Positions 35,364 through 43,548 of a stretch of DNA of 64,000 nt are shown here, piece after piece (positions within the stretch are counted from its first letter, which is position 1; each line of letters begins with the position of its first letter). This DNA comes from an uncultured Bacteroides sp. GTDB taxonomy: Bacteria; Bacteroidota; Bacteroidia; Bacteroidales; Bacteroidaceae. The stretch covers positions 2,901,750 through 2,965,749 of the forward strand of contig NZ_OY782495.1 in NCBI RefSeq assembly GCF_963677715.1, in the 5' to 3' direction. Under the pieces are notes generated by a model. It searched no databases. It saw only the letters and a program-made list of their open reading frames with translations, and had not been told where the DNA came from. The position numbers and the translations under genes are program-made.

Positions 35364-35984
35364 ATGAAAAAGATCCTTTTAAGTCTTTTGGTCTGTATGG
35401 GACTATGTACCTATCAGGCAAAAGCACAGTGGGCGGTAATCGACCCCTCGAACCTTGCTCAAAATATACTGACGGTTTCCAAAACAGCGACAACGGCAAC
35501 CAATGTAATCAACTCATTCAAGGAAATGCAGAAGATTTATAGTCAAGGTAAGGAGTATTACGACAAACTGCAATCGGTGCATAATCTTATTAAGGATGCC
35601 CGCAAGGTCAAGGAAACGGTGGAACTGGTCAGTGAAATATCGCAAATCTATTCGACCAATTTCAATAAAATGCTCTCCGATAAGAATTTCTCTATCAAAG
35701 AGCTGGAAGCCATATCCAACGGCTATTCCAAGCTATTGAAAGAGAGCGGCAACCTGCTTTCGGATATAAAGAATATCGTATCCACCTCCAACGGGCTTTC
35801 CATGACCGATGCCGAGCGCATGGCAATCATAGACGAGATACACTCGAAAATGATTGAGCATCGTAACTTGACAAGGTATTTTTCTAAGAAAAGTATCTCC
35901 GTTTCCTTTATCCGCAGTCAGGAGAAGGGCGATATGGAACATGTACGCGCGTTGTATGGTAGTCCATCCGAAAAATACTGGTAA
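35364..35984 (+). CDS. traI: TraI, DUF4141 (VirB5-like) secreted protein
   Basis: The 206-residue product has a signal peptide (to about residue 21, YQAKAQ) and then a long helical part with FKEMQKIYSQGKEYYDKLQSV and LIKDARKVKETVELV. This layout is that of VirB5-like minor pilus proteins. It lies three bases before traJ. Confidence 0.85.
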   Translation: MKKILLSLLVCMGLCTYQAKAQWAVIDPSNLAQNILTVSKTATTATNVINSFKEMQKIYSQGKEYYDKLQSVHNLIKDARKVKETVELVSEISQIYSTNFNKMLSDKNFSIKELEAISNGYSKLLKESGNLLSDIKNIVSTSNGLSMTDAERMAIIDEIHSKMIEHRNLTRYFSKKSISVSFIRSQEKGDMEHVRALYGSPSEKYW

Positions 35985-35987
35985 GCC

Positions 35988-36989
35988 ATGATGTTGTTAG
36001 CAGTAGATTTTGATAACCTGCACCAGCTTCTACGGAATCTGTATCAGGAAATGATGCCCCTTTGCGGCGACATGGTAGGTGTCGCCAAAGGGATAGCCGG
36101 GCTGGGTGCATTGTTCTATGTGGCTTCCCGTGTATGGCAAGCCCTCTCGCGGGCAGAGCCGATAGACGTATATCCTTTGCTCCGTCCTTTTGCTATCGGA
36201 CTTTGCATTATGTTTTTCCCAACAATCGTACTCGGAACAATCAACGCCGTTATGTCGCCTGTGGTAAAAGGAACGCATACCATACTGGAATCACAGATTA
36301 CGGATGTACAGGCGTTACAGGCTGAAAAAGATGCGTTGGAATATGACGCACGGGTACGCGAGGGCAAAGCATGGCTGGTCGATGACGAGGTGTACGACCG
36401 GAAAATGGAAGAGTTGGGAATCTGGGAAATGGGAGAGATTATCAGCATGTGGGGCGAGCGCAAATGGCACGACATGAAAATGTGGTTCCGGCAGATCGTC
36501 CGGGATTTCTTCGAACTGCTGTTCAATGCTGCTGCCCTGACGATTGACACGTTACGCACCTTCTTCTTAGTGGTGCTGTCAATCTTAGGGCCGCTGGCAT
36601 TCGCCCTCTCTGTTTATGACGGTTTCCAATCCACGCTTACGAGTTGGCTTTCCCGGTATATCTCGGTGTATCTGTGGCTACCCGTTGCCGATTTGTTTTC
36701 AGCGGTGCTGTCGAAAATACAGGCACTTATGCTGCAAATGGATATAGGATTATTGAAAGATCCGTCATACGTGCCGGACGGCAGTAACGGCGTATATATC
36801 ATCTTCCTTATCATCGGGATAATCGGGTATTTTTCAATTCCGACCGTTGCGGGCTGGGTGATCCAAGCCGGAGGCGGTAGCGGTACACGCGGGGTAAACA
36901 CGGCTGCAAGCAAAGGGACTGCTCTTGCCGGAGGTGTAGCGGGAGCCGCTGCGGGCAATGTTGCTGGAAGATTATTAGGTAAAAAGTAG
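35988..36989 (+). CDS. traJ: TraJ, VirB6-like polytopic membrane protein
   Basis: The 333-residue product has about six hydrophobic helices, with a soluble middle part (QALQAEKDALEYDARVREG) and a Gly/Ala-rich tail. VirB6-like proteins form part of the inner-membrane channel for DNA. The order traI-traJ-traK is that of CTnDOT. Confidence 0.88.
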   Translation: MMLLAVDFDNLHQLLRNLYQEMMPLCGDMVGVAKGIAGLGALFYVASRVWQALSRAEPIDVYPLLRPFAIGLCIMFFPTIVLGTINAVMSPVVKGTHTILESQITDVQALQAEKDALEYDARVREGKAWLVDDEVYDRKMEELGIWEMGEIISMWGERKWHDMKMWFRQIVRDFFELLFNAAALTIDTLRTFFLVVLSILGPLAFALSVYDGFQSTLTSWLSRYISVYLWLPVADLFSAVLSKIQALMLQMDIGLLKDPSYVPDGSNGVYIIFLIIGIIGYFSIPTVAGWVIQAGGGSGTRGVNTAASKGTALAGGVAGAAAGNVAGRLLGKK

Positions 36990-37033
36990 ACAGATACATA
37001 GTGTCCTTTATTATTAAAAACACCCAAAAAATT

Positions 37034-37657
37034 ATGGAGTTCAAAAGTTTAAAGAATATAGAAACATCATTCAAGCAGATACGCCTATTCGGGATTGTCT
37101 TTGTCTGCCTGTGCGCCGCAATTACGGGTTATTCCGTATGGAATGCGTACAGCTTTGCCGAAGCGCAACGCCAGCGTATCTATGTGTTGGACGGGGGCAA
37201 GTCCTTAATGCTTGCCCTCTCGCAAGACCTTACGCAGAACCGCCCTGTCGAAGCGCGGGAACACGTTAAGCGGTTTCACGAATTGTTCTTCACGCTCTCG
37301 CCCGACAAAAAAGCCATCGAAAGTAATGTAAACAGGGCGTTGTTCCTTGTCGATAAAAGTGCTTTCAAATACTATCAGGACATGGCGGAAAAAGGGTACT
37401 ACAACCGTATCGTTTCGGGCAATATCAACCAGATCGTGCAAGTGGATAGTATCGCCTGCAACTTCGATGTGTACCCCTACACGGCGGTAACATACGCCCG
37501 GCAAATGATCCTCCGGCAGTCGAACATGACCGAACGCAGTTTAATTACCCGCTGCAACCTGATTAACTCGGTACGCTCGGACAATAACCCTCACGGTTTC
37601 ACTATGGAGAAATTCGAGATCGTGGAAAACCGGGACATCCGGGTAACGGAAAGGTAG
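37034..37657 (+). CDS. traK: TraK, VirB8-like scaffold protein
   Basis: I use the ATG at 37034 (MEFKSLKNIETSFKQIR; 207 residues) rather than GTG at 37001. There is one membrane helix (IVFVCLCAAITGYSVW), then a periplasmic domain ending FTMEKFEIVENRDIR. VirB8 proteins nucleate the type IV channel. Confidence 0.88.
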   Translation: MEFKSLKNIETSFKQIRLFGIVFVCLCAAITGYSVWNAYSFAEAQRQRIYVLDGGKSLMLALSQDLTQNRPVEAREHVKRFHELFFTLSPDKKAIESNVNRALFLVDKSAFKYYQDMAEKGYYNRIVSGNINQIVQVDSIACNFDVYPYTAVTYARQMILRQSNMTERSLITRCNLINSVRSDNNPHGFTMEKFEIVENRDIRVTER

Positions 37658-37664
37658 GTCGGCT

Positions 37665-37952
37665 ATGATACGGAAAATCATTCAACGTGTAAACGAATGG
37701 CTGGAAGACCGCTTGCGTAGTCTTGTCAGACCATCAAGCCCCGATGCGCGGGTAATCGTAATCGTTACGATGCTAATAGTATTCAGTGGTTTGTCTATCT
37801 ACATGACTGTTTCTTCGATTTACAATTTAGGTAAAGACAAAGGACGGGAATTGCAGATAGAACAGATAGAAACCCTGAAACTGCAACAGCAGCAGAGGGA
37901 TAGTATTAACCATCAAAACAAGTTTTATAATGGAACAGGAGAATTTGAATAA
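37665..37952 (+). CDS. traL: TraL, DUF3989 small membrane protein
   Basis: The 95-residue product has a basic N-terminus, one membrane helix (VIVIVTMLIVFSGLSIYMTV) and a helical tail, as in TraL-family proteins. The gene overlaps traM by 23 bp. It probably anchors or stabilises the TraK-TraM part of the channel. Confidence 0.82.
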   Translation: MIRKIIQRVNEWLEDRLRSLVRPSSPDARVIVIVTMLIVFSGLSIYMTVSSIYNLGKDKGRELQIEQIETLKLQQQQRDSINHQNKFYNGTGEFE

Positions 37953-39312
37953 AGGGATGCCACTGGAAACGGAGGCTGTTCCCGGAGTACAACCATCTGC
38001 GCCGGATAGTAAGCCGGGAGGAGGAAAAGAACCTAAGAAGTCGCCACCTAAAAAGGAACTTTCATTGGCGGAGAGGCAGAAACGTAAAAAGATGCTGATA
38101 ATGCCGCTGTTCTTCCTCATTTTCGGCGGTGCGATGTGGCTGATCTTTGCCCCTTCGGATAAAGACGAAACAAAGGTCGAAGGACTGTCGGGTTTGAATG
38201 CCGAACTGCCTGTGCCCAAAGACGAAGGCATTGTCGGAGATAAACGCGATGCTTACGAGCGGGAAGCCATGCGGCAAAAGGAACAGGAACGGATACGTTC
38301 TTTGCAGGATTTCTCAACCATGTTCAACCAAGTGGAAGAACAAAATCTGGAAGAATCCAAACAATCGGAGTATTACGAAAGTCCATCGGCACAGCAAACA
38401 AAACCTGCAAATAACCTGCAAGCCTCTGCAAGTGCCTATCAGGATATAAATAAGCAGTTGGGGGAATGGTACGAAGAGCCTGCCGGAAAGAGTACACAGG
38501 AACTTGCTGTCGAAGAGCGCATGAATGAACTCGAACGCAAGCTGGAAGAAGCCGAAGTACGGAAAGCCGCCGAGGACGAACAGACCGCTTTGCTTGAAAA
38601 GTCCTATGCAATGGCGGCGAGGTATATGCCGCCACAGGCCGGACAAACCCCTGTTGAGAGTAACAATGCAGTTCCTTCTGCAAATGAGAAGATAAATGTT
38701 CAACCTGTAAAGCAGGTGCATCACAACGTAGTATCACTGTTATCCGCACCGATGGCGGACGATGAGTTTATTGAATCATTCAGCCAGCCCCGCAATATGG
38801 GATTTTTTACTGCTGCCGGAAACGAGGGTGCGAAAGATAAGAACAGTATCCGTGCCTGTGTGTACCAGACCGTAACACTGACAAGCGGAAAGGAATTGCA
38901 AATACGCCTGTTAGAACCAATGCTGGCAGGCAATATCCTTATCCCTGTAAACTCGGTTATTACCGGAGCGTGCCGTATCGGTAGCGAACGGATGGAGGTT
39001 GCAATCGGTTCGATTCAATATGCAGGTAATATTATTCCGGTTGAACTGCAAGTGTACGATTTGGATGGGCAAAGGGGTATTTCCGTGCCGAACTCCGATG
39101 AGATAAAAGCCGCTAAAGAGATAGCCTCGCAAATGGCACAGTCGGCAGGGTCAAGTATTACGATTACCGATGATGCAGGTTCGCAGTTTGCCGCCGATAT
39201 TGGGAAAAGCCTTATACAAGGGGCATCGCAGTATGTAAGCAAGAAGATGAGCATCGTTAAGGTTACGCTCAAAGCGAACCACCGCTTACTGCTCCTGCCT
39301 AAAGAGAATTAA
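37930..39312 (+). CDS. traM: TraM, VirB10-like channel protein
   Basis: The 460-residue product has a Pro/Lys-rich cytoplasmic start and one membrane helix (MLIMPLFFLIFGGAMWLIF, about 56-74). A Gln/Glu-rich linker and a C-terminal beta domain follow (VTLTSGKELQIRLLEPM, GACRIGSERMEV, GSIQYAGNIIPVELQVYDLDG), as in VirB10/TraM. It spans the envelope and links inner and outer rings. Confidence 0.92.
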   Translation: MEQENLNKGMPLETEAVPGVQPSAPDSKPGGGKEPKKSPPKKELSLAERQKRKKMLIMPLFFLIFGGAMWLIFAPSDKDETKVEGLSGLNAELPVPKDEGIVGDKRDAYEREAMRQKEQERIRSLQDFSTMFNQVEEQNLEESKQSEYYESPSAQQTKPANNLQASASAYQDINKQLGEWYEEPAGKSTQELAVEERMNELERKLEEAEVRKAAEDEQTALLEKSYAMAARYMPPQAGQTPVESNNAVPSANEKINVQPVKQVHHNVVSLLSAPMADDEFIESFSQPRNMGFFTAAGNEGAKDKNSIRACVYQTVTLTSGKELQIRLLEPMLAGNILIPVNSVITGACRIGSERMEVAIGSIQYAGNIIPVELQVYDLDGQRGISVPNSDEIKAAKEIASQMAQSAGSSITITDDAGSQFAADIGKSLIQGASQYVSKKMSIVKVTLKANHRLLLLPKEN

Positions 39313-39358
39313 TAAAACCACTAAGAGATCAAGTATAAACGATTAAAAAATTAAATGT

Positions 39359-40312
39359 ATGAAACGAATTTTTTTGATGTTCGCCCTTGCGGTGAGCGTA
39401 TTTATAGTGAGCGCACAGGAAGTAACCGAAGAAACGGCTACCGTAACACAGACCAAGCCCACAACGGGCGACTACTATCAGGGCTTTACCCGCCCGCTGA
39501 CGTTCGATAGGATGATACCGCCCTATGCGTTGGAGGTAACATTCAATAAAACCGTCCACGTTATTTTCCCTGCACCAATCAGGTATGTCGATTTAGGGTC
39601 GGCAGATCTTCTCGCGGCGAAAGCGGATGGAACGGAAAACGTGTTGCGAGTAAAAGCCGCTTTACGGGATTTCAGCCGGGAGAGTAACCTGTCCGTCATT
39701 ACCGAAGATGGAAATTATTATACGTTCAATGTAAAGTATGCGGACGAACCTGTAAAGCTATCCGTTGAAATGACCGACTTCCTGCACGATGGGGAGGCGG
39801 TGAACCGTCCGAACAATGCACTTGCCGTCTATATGCAGGAGTTAGGACAGGAATCACCCCTGCTTGTCAAGCTGATTATGCAGTCCATCTACAAAAACAA
39901 TGACAGGGAAATCAAACATTTAGGCAGTAAGCGTTTCGGTATACAGCATACGTTAAAAGGCGTTTATACCCATAACGGCTTGTTGTATTTCCACCTGCAA
40001 CTGAAAAACTCTTCCAACGTGCCGTTCAATATAGATTTTATCACGTTCAAAATCGTGGATAAAAAGGTCGCCAAACGCACGGCAATTCAGGAACAGGTGA
40101 TCTGGCCGCTACGCGCCTATAACAATTTGATGGTAATAGGCGGTAAGCGCACAGAGCGCACAATTTTTACCCTGCCGAAATTTACGATACCCGATGATAA
40201 AATGCTTGTTATCGAACTGAACGAACAGGAAGGCGGCAGGCATCAGCGTTTCACGGTCGATAATGCCGATTTGGTACGCGCAAAGGTTATTAACGAACTG
40301 AAAGTGAAATAA
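39359..40312 (+). CDS. traN: TraN, DUF4138 (VirB9-like) protein
   Basis: The 317-residue product has a signal peptide (to about 19, IVSAQ) followed by a beta-rich domain: LTFDRMIPPYALEVTFNKTVHVIFPAPIRYVDLG, then FTLPKFTIPDDKMLVIELNEQEGGR. It is the usual partner of TraM in the outer ring. The leader carries the motif ACCACTAAGAGATCA at 39317. Confidence 0.9.
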   Translation: MKRIFLMFALAVSVFIVSAQEVTEETATVTQTKPTTGDYYQGFTRPLTFDRMIPPYALEVTFNKTVHVIFPAPIRYVDLGSADLLAAKADGTENVLRVKAALRDFSRESNLSVITEDGNYYTFNVKYADEPVKLSVEMTDFLHDGEAVNRPNNALAVYMQELGQESPLLVKLIMQSIYKNNDREIKHLGSKRFGIQHTLKGVYTHNGLLYFHLQLKNSSNVPFNIDFITFKIVDKKVAKRTAIQEQVIWPLRAYNNLMVIGGKRTERTIFTLPKFTIPDDKMLVIELNEQEGGRHQRFTVDNADLVRAKVINELKVK

Positions 40313-40314
40313 CC

Positions 40315-40899
40315 ATGAAGCGGTTATCTTTTATCATGGCGATTGTGCTGTGCCTGTTCTTTACAGACCAGGTACACGCGCAACGTCAGCTACCGGGTAT
40401 GCAAGGCATACAGGTAACAGGCGGAATGGTGGACGGTATATATTCGTCCGCATTGGATAACGAAGCCGGATATTACTTCGGCGCGGCAATGGCAACTTAT
40501 GCAAAGAATGGGAATAAATGGGTATTCGGTGCGGAGTTTATGGAACGGTATTATCCGTACCGGACAATCCGCATTCCGGTTTCGCAGTTTACCGCTGAAG
40601 GCGGCTACTATCTGAAAATCCTGTCCGACCCGTCAAATACTTTTTTACTGTCGTTAGGCGGTTCAGCCCTTGCAGGCTATGAGACATCGAATTGGGGCGA
40701 AAAGACCCTGTACGATGGTTCTACGCTCGAAAACAAAGACGCATTTATCTACGGCGGGGCAATTACGTTGGAGGTGGAAACCTATCTGACCGACCGTGTT
40801 GTGTTGCTCCTGACAGGGCGTGAACGCATCCTTTGGGGCAACTCTATGGGGCATTTTCATACGCAGTTCGGTATCGGGCTGAAATTTATAATCAATTAA
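40315..40899 (+). CDS. traO: TraO, outer-membrane-associated transfer protein
   Basis: The 194-residue product has a signal peptide (to about 23, QVHAQ). It is a small barrel-like protein with GGMVDGIYSSALDNEAGYYFGAAMATYAKNGNKWVFG and the end FGIGLKFIIN. It matches conjugal transfer protein TraO by content and place. It follows traN after two bases. The primase gene traP that follows in CTnDOT is absent here. Confidence 0.87.
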   Translation: MKRLSFIMAIVLCLFFTDQVHAQRQLPGMQGIQVTGGMVDGIYSSALDNEAGYYFGAAMATYAKNGNKWVFGAEFMERYYPYRTIRIPVSQFTAEGGYYLKILSDPSNTFLLSLGGSALAGYETSNWGEKTLYDGSTLENKDAFIYGGAITLEVETYLTDRVVLLLTGRERILWGNSMGHFHTQFGIGLKFIIN

Positions 40900-40911
40900 C
40901 GACAAAATACG

Positions 40912-41370
40912 ATGAGAAAAATAAAGAGTTTTTTCGGGATAACGGCGTGGCTGGTGGCGATAATGCTACTGGCCTTAGCCTGTAACGACAGCATGGATAT
41001 TAATAAGGTTTACGCATTTGATCTGGTTTGTATGCCGATTCAGAAGAAAATCGTTCAGGGAGAAGTGGCGGAAATCCGTTGTCGGATCATAAAGGAGGGG
41101 GACTACCGGGACACACGGTATTTTATCCGTTATTTTCAGCCTGACGGAGTGGGTGAGCTTCGACTGGACAACGGAACGGTTCTTCTTCCGAATGACCTTT
41201 ATCCGTTGGATAAGGAAACGTTTCGGATATATTACATTTCCCACTGTACCGACCAACAGGTGATAGACGTGTATATCGAGGATAATCACGGGCAGGTGGT
41301 ACAAAAGACTTTCTCGTTTCAGAATGATAAGGTAGAGGACGAAACGGAAGATGATAATGATAATTTGTAG
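40912..41370 (+). CDS. traQ: TraQ, DUF3872 lipoprotein
   Basis: The 152-residue product has a lipoprotein signal with lipobox ALAC (Cys24), then an immunoglobulin-like beta domain (QGEVAEIRCRI, TRYFIRYFQPDGVGELRLDNG) and an acidic tail. It matches the DUF3872/TraQ type that ends the tra operon in CTnDOT-like elements. Confidence 0.85.
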   Translation: MRKIKSFFGITAWLVAIMLLALACNDSMDINKVYAFDLVCMPIQKKIVQGEVAEIRCRIIKEGDYRDTRYFIRYFQPDGVGELRLDNGTVLLPNDLYPLDKETFRIYYISHCTDQQVIDVYIEDNHGQVVQKTFSFQNDKVEDETEDDNDNL

Positions 41371-41467
41371 TTATATCGTATTCAATGTCCTTTGCTGGCT
41401 ATGTATAGCCCGGTCATTGATGAATGCCCCGACAGATGTAGAGCTGTGGGGAGAGGAAATAGACTAA
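41357..41467 (+). CDS. Possible 36-residue membrane protein
   Basis: ATG at 41357 (or 41351) overlaps the traQ tail and opens a 36-codon reading, MIICSYIVFNVLCWLCIARS, then an acidic tail ending WGEEID. It has a good membrane helix and fits the gap before the M23 gene. It may be chance, but the hydrophobic/charged pattern looks protein-like. A hairpin (AGCACCCG/CGGGTGCT) follows at about 41474-41497. Confidence 0.35.
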   Translation: MIICSYIVFNVLCWLCIARSLMNAPTDVELWGEEID

Positions 41468-41517
41468 CAGGAAAGCACCCGGAGTATTTCGGGTGCTTAC
41501 TTTCATTCAAACAGACT

Positions 41518-42117
41518 ATGAAATATATACTAATGTTCTTTATCGCCTTGTTTCATCTGTCTGCATCGGGGCAATCAGGCGATTCTCTAAACAGGAAACC
41601 GGAGATCGAAAAATATACGGAACAGGTTTATTTTGCAACGGAATTTCAGCAGATAGCCGATTCGTTGAAACTATCTATTGATGAGCTATGCAGCTATCCT
41701 GTGATTTTTCCGATTAAGAAACCGGAACGTATTTCATCGGGATTCGGGATGCGGAAACATCCGATTTACAGGGTGTGGAAATTCCATACAGGAATTGATA
41801 TTCCGGGGGCAAAAGGTACTCCCGTGTACGCTGCCGGAAACGGAATTGTAACCCGCAAAGGTTATTGTTCAGGGTATGGAAACTTTATAGAAGTTGAACA
41901 CGCAGGCGGTTTTCGTTCATTCTATGCGCATTTAAGCAGAACAATGGTAAATGTAGGCGATTCGGTAGAGATAGCACGACAAATTGCTTGTGTAGGTAGT
42001 CCCGGAATAGCAACAGGTAGCCACTTACATTATGAAGTAAGAAAAGGAAAACGCTATCTGAATCCGACCGGATGGTGTAACCTGCTGTTTGAAATATATT
42101 ATAAAAAAGAGAGATGA
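41518..42117 (+). CDS. M23-family (LytM) peptidoglycan endopeptidase
   Basis: I start at the ATG at 41518 (MKYILMFFIALFHL; signal peptide to about residue 19). The 199-residue product has the LytM motifs FHTGIDIPGAKGTPVYAAGNG and GSHLHYEV, giving His, Asp and His zinc ligands. Such enzymes cut peptide bridges in the wall to let the mating channel through. It follows the tra genes. A degraded second copy of its 3' part lies at 43311-43375. Confidence 0.88.
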   Translation: MKYILMFFIALFHLSASGQSGDSLNRKPEIEKYTEQVYFATEFQQIADSLKLSIDELCSYPVIFPIKKPERISSGFGMRKHPIYRVWKFHTGIDIPGAKGTPVYAAGNGIVTRKGYCSGYGNFIEVEHAGGFRSFYAHLSRTMVNVGDSVEIARQIACVGSPGIATGSHLHYEVRKGKRYLNPTGWCNLLFEIYYKKER

Positions 42118-42156
42118 TATAAAAACACCTGAGAATTTGATACTTTACGCTTAGAA

Positions 42157-43194
42157 TTATACCGTAAGTAGTATGTCAATTAATTTTTGTCTGATTCTAC
42201 TGTAAATATTATCAAAACTATCAGTTGTAGCCACTGCGGTTATTGGAAAATCGGACATAGTTCCATCTCCAAAAAGTTTGTCCATAGTGGTGTTATATGT
42301 GGCCAATGCATCATTTTTAGTTTTATATTGGGCGACTAAATTTTCTAAATAGTTTATTGATGGAGTAAATAAGATGCTTCGTTCATATACTCCATCACTA
42401 TTTTTCAATTGACTATATATTTGTGATGATGAATAAATTGAATTATTATTTAGCTGCACTACCCCTGATACAATTAGAGTAGGTTGCATTCTATAACTTA
42501 AGAAGTTATATGATTCCTCATTTTTAGGTCTGTCCCAACCCGATAGTTCTCCTAAACAAAAATCGATTAAAGATTTTAAGGAATGTTTTTTAGCAACTCT
42601 TAAAGTATCAGAAAGTATATTTGATAATTGATATCTATTTGATGTGAGATTTGATAACAAACTTGAAATTTCATCGTTTAGACTTAGTGATTCGACTACG
42701 GATGGAAGACTATCTAACCATTTATCTATAAGAATAACCTCCTTACCTATGGCTTCAGCATTCGAAGAGCCTCTCCTAAAATAGATTTTCCCAACTTCCA
42801 ATCCCTTCATTTTTACTATTGGTGCTATAGGTTCTGAATATTTTGAAACAGGGATTTCTATAATTCCAAATTTTTTCGATTTATAATTTATAGAATAGTA
42901 TAGGAAATTGGGCTTAGGATATACTTTATCCTTTATTTTTTCTTGAAAAGTAGCATCATCAATATTAAAATCAATTCCTATTAATTCTTTATTATCATTA
43001 TCAGTTGATATGCCTATTATAACATAGGCTGTTTCTGTTCGGATTGTATTAGCAAAACTTATTATATCTTTAACAAATCCAGCTGTTTTAATTCCAGATT
43101 CGTCATTTATAATCTTATATTGCTCTCTTTTAAAATCCAATATCGTAGATTCTGGTCTACTAATCAAATTCTCAAAATCAAGTTCTGTAATCAT
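42157..43194 (-). CDS. AlbA_2-AbiTii type protein, putative abortive infection
   Basis: I start at the ATG at 43194 (MITELDFENLISRPESTILDFKREQY; 345 residues), preceded on the minus strand by a TATTTTTG -7 box. Residues about 5-150 form an AlbA_2/Schlafen-like nucleic acid-binding domain (KDIISFANTIRTETAYVIIGI). Residues about 190-240 look like the AbiTii domain (LSDTLRVAKKHSLKSLIDFCLGELSGW). The fusion suggests nucleic-acid sensing coupled to growth arrest. It faces left, between the M23 gene and its remnant. Confidence 0.65.
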   Translation of the reverse strand: MITELDFENLISRPESTILDFKREQYKIINDESGIKTAGFVKDIISFANTIRTETAYVIIGISTDNDNKELIGIDFNIDDATFQEKIKDKVYPKPNFLYYSINYKSKKFGIIEIPVSKYSEPIAPIVKMKGLEVGKIYFRRGSSNAEAIGKEVILIDKWLDSLPSVVESLSLNDEISSLLSNLTSNRYQLSNILSDTLRVAKKHSLKSLIDFCLGELSGWDRPKNEESYNFLSYRMQPTLIVSGVVQLNNNSIYSSSQIYSQLKNSDGVYERSILFTPSINYLENLVAQYKTKNDALATYNTTMDKLFGDGTMSDFPITAVATTDSFDNIYSRIRQKLIDILLTV

Positions 43195-43310
43195 AGAGTC
43201 ACTTTTTATGCAAAAATACGAAAATCGAACCAACAAAGAGTCATATTCAATTAGAAATAAACATTTGAACTTGAATGCAATTAGAACTTTTGTCTCTTTC
43301 TTCTGCATAA

Positions 43311-43449
43311 GGTTCATTTAAACAAGACTATGGTAAATGTAGGCGATTCGATAGAGATGGGTCAACAAATTGCTTGCGTAGGGAGACTTTATGAAAAACT
43401 TGGTTTTAAGGAGGTAGAATATTCCGCAATGCGATATTATGCAGAATAA
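43311..43449 (+). pseudogene. Recombination scar: remnant of M23 peptidase joined to a GNAT-like tail
   Basis: 43311-43375 repeats, with about 20 percent changes, the intact M23 gene at about 41923-41988 (TMVNVGDSIEMGQQIACVG). It then runs in frame into RLYEKLGFKEVEYSAMRYYAE and a stop, which looks like the end of a GNAT acetyltransferase. No start exists. It is debris from two genes. Confidence 0.6.
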
Positions 43450-43522
43450 AACAACTTGTAGTAAGTTGTTGAAAAACATCTGACAAACAATTTCGTCAGG
43501 TGTTTTTTTATGGGTAATTTTG
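43450..43522 (+). promoter_or_regulatory. Hairpins and promoter before the SIR2 gene
   Basis: A stem ACAACTT/AAGTTGT (43450-43469) precedes the terminator-like hairpin ACATCTGAC/GTCAGGTGT with a run of seven T (43476-43508). The -7 box TAATTTTG follows at 43515-43522. From TGAAAAACAT (43470) to the -7 box the stretch resembles that before the Mrr-like gene at 48855-48905. Confidence 0.55.
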
Positions 43523-43548
43523 CAACCAGATTAAAATGAAAAACAATA

